Below are positions 8,941 through 18,593 of a DNA stretch of 64,000 bases, piece after piece; position 1 is the stretch's first letter; every line of letters starts with the position of its first letter. The stretch spans positions 1 to 64,000 of the forward strand of contig NZ_JAKZGD010000012.1 in the NCBI RefSeq assembly GCF_022549495.1. Reading direction: 5' to 3'. This DNA comes from Acinetobacter sp. ANC 4805 (lineage in GTDB: Bacteria > Pseudomonadota > Gammaproteobacteria > Pseudomonadales > Moraxellaceae). A model generated the notes under the pieces. The model saw only the letters and a program-made list of their open reading frames with translations, was not told where the DNA came from and ran no database searches. The translations under genes were made by a program, and so were the position numbers.

Positions 8941-10479
8941 TTACTCTTCTTTAATACCCGTTAAATCAACAGAAGAAGCATCAATGTTTACATCAATATA
9001 ACCATCTGCTTTCTTTTTTGCTGAGTCATTACGCTTTTGTTCAAGCTTTTTGAGATAGTCACTATCAATCCCACCGGCAACATAGATCCCGTCAAATACA
9101 GAACAATCAAATTCTCTTAAATCAGGTACTTTGCTGGTACGCACTGCATTCTTTAGATCTTCCAAATCTTGGAAAACTAAACGATCTGCACCAATAATCT
9201 CACGAATTTCTTCAACTGTACGATCTGAAGCAATTAATTCAGATTTTGCTGGCATATCGATACCATACACGTTTGGATATTTCACCATAGGTGCAGCTGA
9301 AGCAAAGAACACTTTCTTCGCACCTGAATCACGTGCCATTTGGATAATTTCGTTACACGTTGTGCCACGTACAATTGAATCATCAACCAATAGAACATTT
9401 TTGTCTTTAAACTCAAGTTCTACTGGGTTCAATTTTTGACGAACTGATTTTTTACGCTGCTGTTGACCTGGCATAATGAAGGTACGTCCGATATAACGGT
9501 TTTTCATAAAACCTTCACGGAATTTTACACCTAAAATATTTGCCAACTCTAATGCAGAAGTACGACTGGTATCTGGAATCGGAATAACGACATCAATATC
9601 GTGTTCCTCACCCCATTCTTTTAAAATCTTGTAGGCAAGTTTCTCACCCATTTTTAAACGGGCTTTATAAACTGAAATACCGTCAATCGTTGCATCTGGG
9701 CGAGCAAAGTACACATATTCAAAAATACATGGACGATATTCAGGATTTACTGCGCATTGTTTCGTAAATAATTCACCATTAGAGTTAATGAAAACCGCTT
9801 CGCCTGGTGCAATATCACGCTCAACTTTAAATCCAAGTGCTGTAATTGCAACAGACTCAGACGCAATAATATATTCGATCCCTTGCTCAGTTTCTCTAGA
9901 ACCATAAACTAAAGGGCGAATACCGTTTGGATCACGGAAACCAACAAGACCATGACCTGTAATCATGGCAACAACGCCATACGCACCCTTACAACGTTCA
10001 TGAACACGAGATACAGTGTGAAAAATATCTTCTGGCGTTGGATTCAAAGTACCAATTTTCTGTAATTCATGTGCAAAGACATTAAGTAGAACTTCAGAAT
10101 CAGAATCCGTATTCATATGACGTAAATCTGTTGTGAACAGGTCATCATGAATTTCTGCAGCATTGGTTAAGTTACCATTATGCGCAAGCGTAATACCGTA
10201 GGGAGAGTTCACATAAAAGGGTTGAGCTTCTGCACTACTAGATGAACCAGCTGTTGGGTAACGAACATGCCCAATACCATAGTTACCAAGCAAAGCACGC
10301 ATGTGACGGGTATGGAATACATCTCGCACCATACCATTATCTTTGCGGAGGAATAAACGTCCTTGATGGCAAGTTACGATCCCTGCTGCATCTTGTCCTC
10401 GATGTTGCAACATCGTTAAAGCATCAAATAACATTTGGTTTACTGGCGATTTACCGGCAATCCCAACAACTCCACACAT
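8941..10479 (-). CDS. purF: Amidophosphoribosyltransferase
   Basis: 512 residues, the usual length for the proteobacterial enzyme. It catalyses the first committed step of purine synthesis, PRPP plus glutamine to 5-phosphoribosylamine. Mature Cys2 of MCGVVGI is the glutaminase nucleophile (class II amidotransferase), with RGQDAAGI and HNGNLTN following. The phosphoribosyltransferase loop [13 protein letters not shown] lies at about residues 361-373. Third in the pyrD-cvpA-purF run, as in other Acinetobacter; cvpA-purF pairing is widespread in gammaproteobacteria. A terminator follows. Confidence 0.97.
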   Translation of the reverse strand: MCGVVGIAGKSPVNQMLFDALTMLQHRGQDAAGIVTCHQGRLFLRKDNGMVRDVFHTRHMRALLGNYGIGHVRYPTAGSSSSAEAQPFYVNSPYGITLAHNGNLTNAAEIHDDLFTTDLRHMNTDSDSEVLLNVFAHELQKIGTLNPTPEDIFHTVSRVHERCKGAYGVVAMITGHGLVGFRDPNGIRPLVYGSRETEQGIEYIIASESVAITALGFKVERDIAPGEAVFINSNGELFTKQCAVNPEYRPCIFEYVYFARPDATIDGISVYKARLKMGEKLAYKILKEWGEEHDIDVVIPIPDTSRTSALELANILGVKFREGFMKNRYIGRTFIMPGQQQRKKSVRQKLNPVELEFKDKNVLLVDDSIVRGTTCNEIIQMARDSGAKKVFFASAAPMVKYPNVYGIDMPAKSELIASDRTVEEIREIIGADRLVFQDLEDLKNAVRTSKVPDLREFDCSVFDGIYVAGGIDSDYLKKLEQKRNDSAKKKADGYIDVNIDASSVDLTGIKEE

Positions 10480-10519
10480 AGCAACCTCGCGACAAGCTAG
10501 GAACAGGGTTTAACCCCAA

Positions 10520-11113
10520 TTAATAAAAAGGATTTTTCGTTGAATGATCAGAACGTTGATCTACTGAAGCACGTTCTGACTCATCCATTTCAGTTGAAGG
10601 GCGATGTAATAACGCACCTTCAGATGTCATTTGATGTATCGCTTCATTCGCAGCATCTTTGGATAATTCGGTTGCCAAAGGCGCATAAGGCAATAAAACT
10701 TGTACAAACTTTGACTGCTTCCAATGTGGTGAACTATTCACCCAAGGACCAACACCCTGCATTGCGATCAAGACAATTAACAAACCTTTTAACGAACCAA
10801 ATGCACCGCCTGCTAAACGGTTTAATGGGCCCAACCTTAAGCTTTTCAAGAGTCCATTCAGTAAAGCGGTGATAATCCAAGTACAAATCACAATCACTAA
10901 TACGATAAAAGCAAAAGCTGCAATTTTTTGCACAACGGGGTCTTGGCTCAAACTGCTCATGGCAGGTGCCCATATGACCGCGTATTTTGCCCCGATGACC
11001 AATGCGAATATCCACCCGATCAAGTTCGCAAAGGCTTTTATAAATCCTTGACGCAAACCGTTCAGCCCTCCAATGAGCAAGATGATCAGGATGATGATAT
11101 CAAGCGTGTTCAT
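10520..11113 (-). CDS. cvpA: CvpA family membrane protein
   Basis: 197 residues with four hydrophobic segments in the first ~120 residues and the typical opening MNTLDIIILIILLIGGLNGLRQGF. CvpA was named for colicin V production and is linked to envelope integrity; its molecular role is not settled. It lies 1 bp after pyrD and 40 bp before purF, so the three are probably cotranscribed. The C-terminal 40 residues are polar and Ser/Asp-rich. Confidence 0.92.
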   Translation of the reverse strand: MNTLDIIILIILLIGGLNGLRQGFIKAFANLIGWIFALVIGAKYAVIWAPAMSSLSQDPVVQKIAAFAFIVLVIVICTWIITALLNGLLKSLRLGPLNRLAGGAFGSLKGLLIVLIAMQGVGPWVNSSPHWKQSKFVQVLLPYAPLATELSKDAANEAIHQMTSEGALLHRPSTEMDESERASVDQRSDHSTKNPFY

Positions 11114-11114
11114 T

Positions 11115-12122
11115 TCACACTGTCATCGCATTAACACAATCTTTTATAAGTGTTGGACCTGTATAAATAAGTCCGCTATAGATTTGAACCAAACTTGCAC
11201 CCGCTTCCTGTTTTACGACTGCTTGATTGCCAGACAAAATGCCACCAACGCCAATTAAAGGAATCTGCCCATCTAAAACATCGGCAAACTGACGTAAACA
11301 CTCAGTACTTTTTTCAAAAACTGGTGCACCTGATAAACCGCCTGCTTCATTGCCATTCGGTAGGTTTTCAACACCTTCCCGCCCCAGTGTTGTGTTGGTA
11401 ACAATCAAGCCATCAATCTTAAATTTTAATAATTGTTTGGCAATAAATGTAATATCTTCTGGCGTTAAATCTGGCGCAACTTTAAGAACTAAAGGAACAT
11501 AATGATTATTTTCTTTAGCAAGTTCTAGTTGACGTTGTTTCAAAGTTTGTAATAACTCTGTAAGTGCATCACCACTTTGTAAACTACGTAAATTTTTGGT
11601 ATTGGGTGAAGAAATATTAACAGTGATATAAGAAGCGTAGTTATAGACTTTTTCTAAGCAAATCAAATAATCAGAAACAGCATCTTCAACCGCAGTATCT
11701 GCATTTTTACCGATATTAATCCCTAGAATACCTTTAAACTGAGCAGCTTTGACATTTTCAATCAGTTGATCAACACCGTCATTGTTAAATCCCATGCGGT
11801 TAATAATTGCTTTTGCTTCAGGGATACGAAATAAACGTGGTTGAGGATTACCTGCTTGTGGACGTGGTGTAATGGTACCAATTTCAATAAAGCCAAAACC
11901 TAAAGCAGCTAAAGCATCAATATGCGCACCATTTTTATCTAAACCAGCCGCAAGACCAACAGGGTTTGGAAACTCAATCCCCATACAACTTACGGGTTTA
12001 TGTGCAGTTTTTTGATGCATTAATCCGAATTTATGCGCTGTATCGAGCATAGAAAGTGTGAGTTCATGTGCACGCTCTGGTGCTAAAGTAAACAACAAAG
12101 GGCGAGCCAATGAATATAACAT
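11115..12122 (-). CDS. pyrD: Dihydroorotate dehydrogenase (quinone), class 2
   Basis: 335 residues from the ATG at 12122 (a GTG three codons upstream is less likely). Oxidises dihydroorotate to orotate with FMN and passes electrons to the quinone pool at the inner membrane; fourth step of pyrimidine synthesis. The N-terminal amphipathic helix ([11 protein letters not shown]) marks class 2. [13 protein letters not shown] and [11 protein letters not shown] are the FMN/substrate motifs, with the class 2 catalytic Ser in NISSPNT. IGVGGI near the C-terminus binds the phosphate. It heads the pyrD-cvpA-purF run. Upstream lies the 1.1 kb accessory segment. Confidence 0.96.
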   Translation of the reverse strand: MLYSLARPLLFTLAPERAHELTLSMLDTAHKFGLMHQKTAHKPVSCMGIEFPNPVGLAAGLDKNGAHIDALAALGFGFIEIGTITPRPQAGNPQPRLFRIPEAKAIINRMGFNNDGVDQLIENVKAAQFKGILGINIGKNADTAVEDAVSDYLICLEKVYNYASYITVNISSPNTKNLRSLQSGDALTELLQTLKQRQLELAKENNHYVPLVLKVAPDLTPEDITFIAKQLLKFKIDGLIVTNTTLGREGVENLPNGNEAGGLSGAPVFEKSTECLRQFADVLDGQIPLIGVGGILSGNQAVVKQEAGASLVQIYSGLIYTGPTLIKDCVNAMTV

Positions 12123-12321
12123 ACCAATCACAGTCTACTGATTTTTCAAGTAGCCGTATTATAGGCATAGGCTCAACAAAACACCATGCTTGACACAGGC
12201 TTATTTTGTAGAGTCTTGGCTTTAGTGCTTCATGATTAAACAATTTTCTGGTTTTATTAGGATTTTTAATCTAAGTGGACTTATCTGTGATTTATCCACA
12301 TGCATTTTTGATAATACAAAA

Positions 12322-12353
12322 AAGGAACTAAACTTGGATCAGCTTAGTTCCTT
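12322..12353 (-). terminator. Terminator left from a decayed minus-strand gene
   Basis: AAGGAACTAA and TTAGTTCCTT form a 10-bp perfect stem, followed on the minus strand by six T. It overlaps the stop codon of the reading frame described at 12328-12435 and has no intact gene behind it. Confidence 0.65.
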
Positions 12354-12435
12354 CAATTAAACGCCCCTCGACTTGGGCAACAGTGATAGCCATTGCACCT
12401 AAAATTGGCTGTACACCTGAGTCACTTCGAATATG
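12328..12435 (-). pseudogene. 3' end of a decayed, unidentified gene
   Basis: A minus-strand frame ends at the TAG at 12328-12330 and reads SDSGVQPILGAMAITVAQ then VEGRLIEGTKLIQV. It has a natural protein-like composition and is directly followed by a strong terminator, but is blocked by an in-frame TAG just upstream (12436-12438). The rest of the gene is missing; the neighbouring sequence is an IS remnant. I read it as the surviving C-terminus of a gene truncated when the IS inserted. I do not recognise the family. It could be a coincidental open frame. Confidence 0.4.
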
Positions 12436-12511
12436 CTATCAAAAGCATTAGATCAACAAAAACCAATGAAATATAGCATCTATTAGCCCAATAAAGTGCT
12501 GGAGATTATCG

Positions 12512-13085
12512 CGTGGAAAGAATAAACGTACAACACATCGCTGTTGTGATCCAAAGCAAGCAGATGATTTGGTTAAACGTAATTTCAACGTCTCCAAACC
12601 TTGCGAAGCGATACTGCTCAGAGCTGCTGATTTCACCGATATTCAAACCAATTCAGGCTAGGTTTTACAGTACTTATCATTGATGTCTTTTTACGCGCAA
12701 TCATAGGATGAAAAATATCGATACGGAGAATAAACATGGTTTTGGGTAGGTTTGAGCAAGCACTCAATGGGCTTGATATACCTAAAGATACAATTCATCA
12801 CAGTGACAAGAGTGTGGTATTTGTCTATTCGTTATACTGCACGACTCGAAGCAACAAATTTTAAAGCACTCATTGGTATGGCTGGAAAATTTATACAATA
12901 ATGCTTTGACCGATGTGAACTGGCTACACAAAATCGGGTAGATTGGTTCAATCAAAAAAGTTACATAGCCTGATTGAATATATCTTCATTTCGGTTTCAA
13001 GCTATGTATTATGATCAACTTAATTCGTTAGCGCAGATTGCCTAATCTTTAAATCAACAAGCTCCGATAAACTATGTACGATTCA
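12512..13085 (+). mobile_element. Degenerate IS3-family insertion sequence (transposase orfB remnant)
   Basis: Reading frames on the plus strand, joined across several stops and frameshifts, reproduce the C-terminal half of an IS3-family transposase (DDE, rve domain). In order I see RGKNKRTT, DPKQADDLVKRNFNVSKP, DFTDIQTNSG (first Asp), FEQALNGLDIPKDTIHHSDK (second Asp context), an RYTARLEATN-like stretch and finally NRVDWFNQK...RFQAMYYDQLNSLAQIA with its stop at 13043-13045. About 40 bp later CCGATAAAC...GATTCA resembles an IS3-type right end. The 5' half including orfA is gone. Long dead: at least three in-frame stops and several shifts. Confidence 0.8.
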
Positions 13086-13280
13086 TTTTTAACCCCAAGA
13101 AACTAAAGATATGACAATCTAGGAAAAATGTTTAGTTAATATTTTTAACATATCTATTTATTATGAATTAAATATCAAACTAAAATAAAAAACCATTTAA
13201 TCCAATTATCTGACAAAAAAAGTAGAAAATACATAAAGGCTGTTTATAATTGAACATAGCTTCACAACTTGATAATTATT

Positions 13281-13982
13281 ATGATTGAACAAACAATAGA
13301 AAAAGAAGCACATTTAGAAACACACATTTCCACATTCGACCTACCAAGACCTGTTTTAATCGTTGAAGATGACCATATTATTCAAAATAGATTAAAAAAA
13401 TTATTAATAGAGGTTAACTATAAAAATAGTGATTTAATTTCCTCAGATACTTTAGGCAAATCGATTGCAGCAGTAAAATCACAAAATATTGCTTTTGCAT
13501 TAGTTGATCTCGGCTTACCTGATGGAAATGGCACCAAGCTTATACGAATATTACGCCAAAAAAATCCCAATGTACCAATTTTGGTAATATCTGCTTGGAG
13601 TACAAGAGATGCAATATTCAAAGCAATACAAGCAGGTGCAACTGGATATCTGCTTAAAGAACGTGATGATTTTGAAGTATTGATGTCGATCAAACAAATA
13701 CTAAAAGGAGGTACACCAATAGATCCCTTTCTAGCACAAATTATTTTGGCGAATATGGTAAAAAAGCCACAAAAAATAAAAAACTCTCCTGAAAATTTAT
13801 CATGTAGAGAATTAGAAATATTAGAGTTTGTTACTCAAGGTCTCAATAATCAGGATATAGCTGATGAGTTAGGGCTATCACGCTATACAATAGAAGCACA
13901 TTTACGCAATATTTATAGCAAACTAGCCGTTGATAGCCGCTCTAAAGCGATAAAAATTGCATATTCATTCGGTTTATTTTAA
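13281..13982 (+). CDS. NarL/FixJ-family response regulator
   Basis: 233 residues from the ATG at 13281 (an in-frame TTG at 13269 is possible; neither has a ribosome site). Receiver domain: VEDD acidic pair, phospho-acceptor Asp76 in LVDLGLPDG, the SAW switch Ser and the Lys of YLLKE. C-terminal LuxR-type helix-turn-helix: LSCRELEILEFVTQGL, NQDIADELGLSRYTIEAHL. Followed 25 bp later by its histidine kinase, so a two-component pair. Base composition is clearly more AT-rich than the flanking gsp and pyrD genes and an IS remnant lies just upstream, so the pair looks acquired. No target gene is evident nearby. Confidence 0.88.
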   Translation: MIEQTIEKEAHLETHISTFDLPRPVLIVEDDHIIQNRLKKLLIEVNYKNSDLISSDTLGKSIAAVKSQNIAFALVDLGLPDGNGTKLIRILRQKNPNVPILVISAWSTRDAIFKAIQAGATGYLLKERDDFEVLMSIKQILKGGTPIDPFLAQIILANMVKKPQKIKNSPENLSCRELEILEFVTQGLNNQDIADELGLSRYTIEAHLRNIYSKLAVDSRSKAIKIAYSFGLF

Positions 13983-14007
13983 TAAATTCAGCAAAGAATT
14001 CATAAAA

Positions 14008-15261
14008 ATGTCTATTATCCAAAATTTATTTAATCTTTTTATTCCAATATTCATCATTATATTCGGTACTATCTTACTTACAACGGTATTAAGAAGATAT
14101 CTACCATTATCAATTTTTTGGTTATCCCTTTTCCTCGTGACGTCAGGGGGTACACTCTTAATTTTACATTTAACACCAATCCCCCAAATACCACATTGGA
14201 TTTTTACTTTCAGCCTGATGTATTTGGCTATATTTTTTTCATTTTCACAATCCATTCTATATAAATTTAACAGCCCTATTTCTTCCAAATTTGGCCTGAT
14301 TTTGACCAGTATTTTTATACCCACCTTATTTTATTTTTCATATGTAAAGACAAAACTAGAGTTTATATTGGTCGTTTCTTTCTTTTTCTCCACCAGTATT
14401 GTCTGCCTGAAGCTCCCAAAAATCTTATCTAAAAATGCGAACAATCTTGTAGACCAGTCAATAAAAATTCTTTTCTTACTCTCAGGTTTAGTGGTTATTT
14501 TACCGATCATAGATCAGAATATCACTTTCCAAACAATTCACTCAGACCATGATTGGTTTCAAATACAACTTTGTTTTTTCTTTGTTGTGCTGATTTTTTC
14601 AACCTTATTAATTATTAGCAATATAAAAGATATTCTGAATATTCATCAAATTGAATTGGAAAAAATTCGACATCAGGAGCGATTGCAATTTTCTCATGAC
14701 TTACATGATATTTTAGGCAGCTCCCTCGTCCGCTCTATTGGCGTTATTAGCCAAAGTAAGGAAAATTTTGATAACCAGCATTTCTTATCCATCCTGAAAC
14801 TTTTGCGAGATGATCTTCGAGAAGTTATTGATAGTGGTTCAAGTATCGCCAGTGAAATTCCCCAAACTCCCATTTTATGGGGAGCACCGATTAGACATAG
14901 ATTTAGTCAAATTTTCAATGAATTAGGGATTCAATCTGTTTGGGACTTTGCCGAAATCTGGCACGCTCAACCGAGTGCATTGGAATGTTTAACGTTATTA
15001 AGAATTACCGAAGAAGCGTTAACCAATGTAATCAAACATAGTTATGCAAAAAAGGTCTTCATTCGTTTATATTTTTCCGATCTCAAACAAATCATTTTAG
15101 AAATTGAAGATGATGGTATCGGGTTTAATGTTGAAGAGGTTAATAAAACCAACGTCAATATTGGCTTACGCAGTATGAAAATTCGTCTCGAAAAAATTCA
15201 TTCTGTTTTAGATGTGCAGTCGAAGCATGGACAAACCATTATTAAAGTGATTCAAAACTAA
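14008..15261 (+). CDS. Membrane sensor histidine kinase (HisKA_3 type)
   Basis: 417 residues from the ATG at 14008; a TTG 17 codons earlier would overlap the regulator gene and is less likely. The first ~205 residues form about seven hydrophobic segments with almost no periplasmic domain, so the signal is probably sensed within or at the membrane. A short coiled linker leads to the H-box HDLHDILGSSL (His230), then the N-box EEALTNVIKHS near residue 335 and the G-box EDDGIGFN near residue 368. This is the NarX/DesK-type kinase class that pairs with NarL regulators. Very AT-rich; part of the same insertion as the regulator. Signal unknown. Confidence 0.85.
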   Translation: MSIIQNLFNLFIPIFIIIFGTILLTTVLRRYLPLSIFWLSLFLVTSGGTLLILHLTPIPQIPHWIFTFSLMYLAIFFSFSQSILYKFNSPISSKFGLILTSIFIPTLFYFSYVKTKLEFILVVSFFFSTSIVCLKLPKILSKNANNLVDQSIKILFLLSGLVVILPIIDQNITFQTIHSDHDWFQIQLCFFFVVLIFSTLLIISNIKDILNIHQIELEKIRHQERLQFSHDLHDILGSSLVRSIGVISQSKENFDNQHFLSILKLLRDDLREVIDSGSSIASEIPQTPILWGAPIRHRFSQIFNELGIQSVWDFAEIWHAQPSALECLTLLRITEEALTNVIKHSYAKKVFIRLYFSDLKQIILEIEDDGIGFNVEEVNKTNVNIGLRSMKIRLEKIHSVLDVQSKHGQTIIKVIQN

Positions 15262-15299
15262 TAATTCCATCATTACGTTCATTCATATACGTGACTTCA

Positions 15300-15779
15300 T
15301 CATTGAACGGTTGCGGTTAACTTGATTTGGTTATTGCTTGAGACCATGTCCATTTTTTGGATGCTTAATCCCATCTGCGATAGTTGCATTAAAAAGTTTG
15401 CAAGCACAGCATAATTTTGGTGTTCAGCAACAAGTTGTATTTGATCGCCATTTTGCTGTGAAGAAACTGCTAAACCTTGTTGTTGTGCTGTACGTTGAAT
15501 TTTATCTGCTGCAGATAGTTCAAGATCATTGGCAGGTTTCATCGTTGCAGCATTACTTTGCATCCAAACCGTTAAATCTTTCAATTCATTTAAACGTTTT
15601 TGCTGTTGATCTGCCAAGGCATGCATTTTCCATAAGGCAAAGCCAATGATCACAACAACCAAGAAGATCGTCGTAAAAATCACCATTACGCGTTCACGTA
15701 CAGACAAACCCTGCAAATATTGATTTAGCGCTTCAATTTTCTGATCGAAACTATTTTGTAGACTTGTTAATGCTTTCAT
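15300..15779 (-). CDS. gspM: Type II secretion system protein M
   Basis: 159 residues. A short cytoplasmic N-terminus, one membrane segment (residues ~33-51, VMVIFTTIFLVVVIIGFALW), then a periplasmic ferredoxin-like domain of about 100 residues, the GspM layout. GspM and GspL form the inner-membrane platform that links the GspE ATPase to the pseudopilus. Its start overlaps the gspL stop (TAATG). Other gsp genes are not here; in Acinetobacter the T2SS genes are scattered, so a lone gspL-gspM pair is expected. Confidence 0.85.
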   Translation of the reverse strand: MKALTSLQNSFDQKIEALNQYLQGLSVRERVMVIFTTIFLVVVIIGFALWKMHALADQQQKRLNELKDLTVWMQSNAATMKPANDLELSAADKIQRTAQQQGLAVSSQQNGDQIQLVAEHQNYAVLANFLMQLSQMGLSIQKMDMVSSNNQIKLTATVQ

Positions 15780-16918
15780 TATTTTACTTTTACCACCCCA
15801 ATCGCACCAACTGAATCCGCTTGGACATTGCCCAATTCAGCTTGGAAACCTTGTTGGTTTAGTTGTTGAGTTAATCCTTGTAAATCATCCGCAGATTTTG
15901 CTTTTAAAGACATTGCCAAAGTCGAAGCATCATAATTGACTTGCTGCGCAATAATCTGTTTTTGCATCAAAATCGGCCCAACCCTGCTTAACAGAGAAAG
16001 GGCCTGTGTATCACCAAGCTGACTCATGCGTAGTTGGCTTTCAAACTGACTTTTAATATTTTGTTCCGTGACACGACTATTTTCACCAAACCAATATTTA
16101 TATTGATCCACAGCCTGAACTGCTGTCTGATCTGCAACTTTTTTGAGTTTAGACCAACGTAAGGCATCATAACCTAATTGAACCAAAATCACGGCGAATA
16201 AAACCAATGCTGAAGCTTTCCAATAGCCTGACCATTGAACTTCTGCATTCTTTGATTTAGGTAAAACATTAAAAGGATGTTGTTTCGCTTTGAGCAATGG
16301 CTGAAATTGGTAACTAAATTCAGTGTATTGATCTTGGCTTGATGCCGCTAGAACACTCGCCAATTCGCTTGAATTGAGATTTGCCAACTTATACTGGGTT
16401 TCAGGTGTTTGGAACTCTAGGAACAGACCTAAATCATCGACTGAGTTACCTGACCATTCAGATTCTCTTATCAATAAATGATCATAGAGATTTACAATAA
16501 CAACCTGATTTTTTTCAGGTGTCGGCAAGATTAATAAATCAGGTAGAAATGCTGCAATTTGGATGGGCAAAAGACTAAGCGCATGCTGCCATGTTTCAAT
16601 TGTAGATTGAGCAACGCCCATCACATTGAGCTGATCATTTTGAAAATGGTGAACCACTTTCATGTGATCAATCGGCAAAGTGACATATTCTTCTAAGAGA
16701 TATTTAACCCCTTCTTGCCCCAATTGCTTGTAATGTGCCTTTGTCATAGGCTGTTGTAGCACTTGCGCATTTCGGCTTGGGAAATACACCACAGCTTCTT
16801 TCCCATTATGCGCTTGTAAGTCTTGAATCAATTGTTCAAGGCTGTGTGCCTGCAACCAATTTTCCCCAGCCGACCAATACCATGTTCCATTGGTTTCGGG
16901 CATCCATATATACAGCAT
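15779..16918 (-). CDS. gspL: Type II secretion system protein L
   Basis: 379 residues. Cytoplasmic actin-like domain of ~230 residues (GTWYWSAGENWLQ opening, VVYFPSRNAQVLQQPM), one membrane segment around residues 237-255 (ASALVLFAVILVQLGYDAL) and a periplasmic ferredoxin-like domain. This is the complete GspL architecture. It recruits the GspE ATPase and partners with GspM, encoded immediately downstream with overlapping stop/start. Start MLYIWMPE is the first plausible ATG. Confidence 0.87.
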   Translation of the reverse strand: MLYIWMPETNGTWYWSAGENWLQAHSLEQLIQDLQAHNGKEAVVYFPSRNAQVLQQPMTKAHYKQLGQEGVKYLLEEYVTLPIDHMKVVHHFQNDQLNVMGVAQSTIETWQHALSLLPIQIAAFLPDLLILPTPEKNQVVIVNLYDHLLIRESEWSGNSVDDLGLFLEFQTPETQYKLANLNSSELASVLAASSQDQYTEFSYQFQPLLKAKQHPFNVLPKSKNAEVQWSGYWKASALVLFAVILVQLGYDALRWSKLKKVADQTAVQAVDQYKYWFGENSRVTEQNIKSQFESQLRMSQLGDTQALSLLSRVGPILMQKQIIAQQVNYDASTLAMSLKAKSADDLQGLTQQLNQQGFQAELGNVQADSVGAIGVVKVK

Positions 16919-16956
16919 CGGTGTTCAGTACCCTTATCCTATCGCGGATATATAAA

Positions 16957-17412
16957 TTATAATGTTGGTGTAAAACAATTCTTTTGTGTCGATAAGCCAT
17001 TGGCAATCACAGCTTGATCATAAATACGTACTTCTGCTAATGCAAATGGATTAAAGCGCTCATGAGTCAATTGTTCTGCAATGTGTGCTACAACATTCAT
17101 ATGACATACCACAGCAATAGATTCATAGGGTAGTTTTGATAACCACTCAATTGCATCTTTGGCATCATCATCAGGCTTAATTTTATCGCAAATTAAAACA
17201 GGAATACCGTGAAAATGCGCCTTAATATGTACCAAAGTTTCTTGGGCACGTAATAATGGGCTGACAATAAAAATTTCAGGCTGAATGACATCTTTTAAAA
17301 AATGCCCTGTTTGCTCTGCTTGCTGATGCCCACGCACTGTTAATGGACGTTGTGTATCATTGCCATTGATTGCTGGAGATGCTTCACCGTGACGAACTAA
17401 AGTTAATTGCAT
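16957..17412 (-). CDS. sixA: Phosphohistidine phosphatase SixA-like
   Basis: 151 residues, normal for SixA. The RHG motif of the histidine phosphatase superfamily is at LVRHGEA (catalytic His8), with SPLLRAQET as the second Arg region and VCHMNVV as the second catalytic His region. E. coli SixA removes phosphate from phosphohistidine, best known on phosphotransfer components. Located between gpsA (57 bp upstream) and gspL (39 bp downstream), all on the minus strand. Confidence 0.85.
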   Translation of the reverse strand: MQLTLVRHGEASPAINGNDTQRPLTVRGHQQAEQTGHFLKDVIQPEIFIVSPLLRAQETLVHIKAHFHGIPVLICDKIKPDDDAKDAIEWLSKLPYESIAVVCHMNVVAHIAEQLTHERFNPFALAEVRIYDQAVIANGLSTQKNCFTPTL

Positions 17413-17469
17413 AAAATGACCTTATTTTTTATACCTATATCTTAACCATGATTGATGACAGTTTTTTGA

Positions 17470-18543
17470 TTAGACTTCATGGTGCGGTAAAACAAATTCT
17501 ACATCACTACGATGACCATTTTTCATCAATGATAAAGCAATCGTCATTGGTGGCGCATTTTCAAAAATGACTTCATATAAAGCATTGGTAATTGGCATAT
17601 ACACATCAAGTTCTTGTGCTTTGGCACGCACTTGAACAATGGTATTAATCCCTTCAGCTGTTTGACCTAATTCTTTAGTTGCTTGATCAAGTGTTTTACC
17701 TGAACCGAGTGCAAAACCAATTTGATAGTTACGACTTAATGGGCTATTACAGGTTGCAAATAAATCACCTACCCCAGAAAGCCCTAAGAAAGTTAAAGGA
17801 TTCGCACCCTGCTTTACGGCGAAACGACTCATTTCAGCCAAAGCACGGGTTAAAATCATACTCTTGGTATTTTCACCAATGTTATAAGCTGCCCCCATTC
17901 CCATGGCAACCGCATAGATATTTTTTAATGCACCACCAAGTTCCACACCGTGTACATCATCACTACCAAAAACACGGAACAATGCGCTATGTAATGCATG
18001 TTGTACCGCGTAGCGAACCAATTCCGATTCACTTGCAATGACTGTTCCTGATGGCATGCCTGCCATAATTTCTTTTGCTAAATTAGGCCCTGATAAAACA
18101 CCATAAGGGACTTCTGGCAGTTCATCTCGAATAATTTCACTCATAAAACTAAACGTTTTTGCTTCAATGCCTTTGGTCAATGAAACTACCGCTTGAGCCG
18201 TAATAAACGGCGCAATTTGTTTTAAAACATCACGAAATGAATGACTAGGAATTGCGACCAAAATAATATCTCGATCACGCACAGCTAACTCTAGGTCAGC
18301 AACAGCACGTAAAGCAGGCTCTAATGGATAATCAGGTAAATAACGTTTGTTGATATGAGTTTGGTTAATTTCTTCTGCTACAGCCGCATCACGAATCCAA
18401 ATCATGGTATCGCAGCCATTACGCACGGCTAAATTCGCCATTGCTGTACCAAAACTACCACCGCCCAATACCGTAATTCTTAATGCTGTTTTTTGATCTA
18501 CTGCCACAGGCTCAACTAAATCACTAAATTTTAACGCTGTCAT
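17470..18543 (-). CDS. gpsA: Glycerol-3-phosphate dehydrogenase [NAD(P)+]
   Basis: 357 residues. Makes sn-glycerol-3-phosphate from dihydroxyacetone phosphate for phospholipid synthesis. N-terminal Rossmann motif VLGGGSFGTAMA at about residues 25-36, then the catalytic-lysine region GALKNIYAVAMG and the GLSGVGDLFATC segment. It carries an N-terminal extension of about 20 residues relative to E. coli GpsA. Followed by sixA; preceded by a nitroreductase gene. Confidence 0.95.
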   Translation of the reverse strand: MTALKFSDLVEPVAVDQKTALRITVLGGGSFGTAMANLAVRNGCDTMIWIRDAAVAEEINQTHINKRYLPDYPLEPALRAVADLELAVRDRDIILVAIPSHSFRDVLKQIAPFITAQAVVSLTKGIEAKTFSFMSEIIRDELPEVPYGVLSGPNLAKEIMAGMPSGTVIASESELVRYAVQHALHSALFRVFGSDDVHGVELGGALKNIYAVAMGMGAAYNIGENTKSMILTRALAEMSRFAVKQGANPLTFLGLSGVGDLFATCNSPLSRNYQIGFALGSGKTLDQATKELGQTAEGINTIVQVRAKAQELDVYMPITNALYEVIFENAPPMTIALSLMKNGHRSDVEFVLPHHEV

Positions 18544-18593
18544 TTTTTATCCTGAAACCAATTTCTTTCTTTAATCATTCACAAATAAGATTA

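Noticed and set aside
10734..11015. 93-codon minus-strand frame inside cvpA
   Set aside because: It overlaps cvpA in another frame and has no family features; cvpA is certain.
12448..12636. 62-codon minus-strand open frame in the IS region
   Set aside because: It is the antisense of the IS3 transposase remnant, which is recognisable on the plus strand in broken frames.
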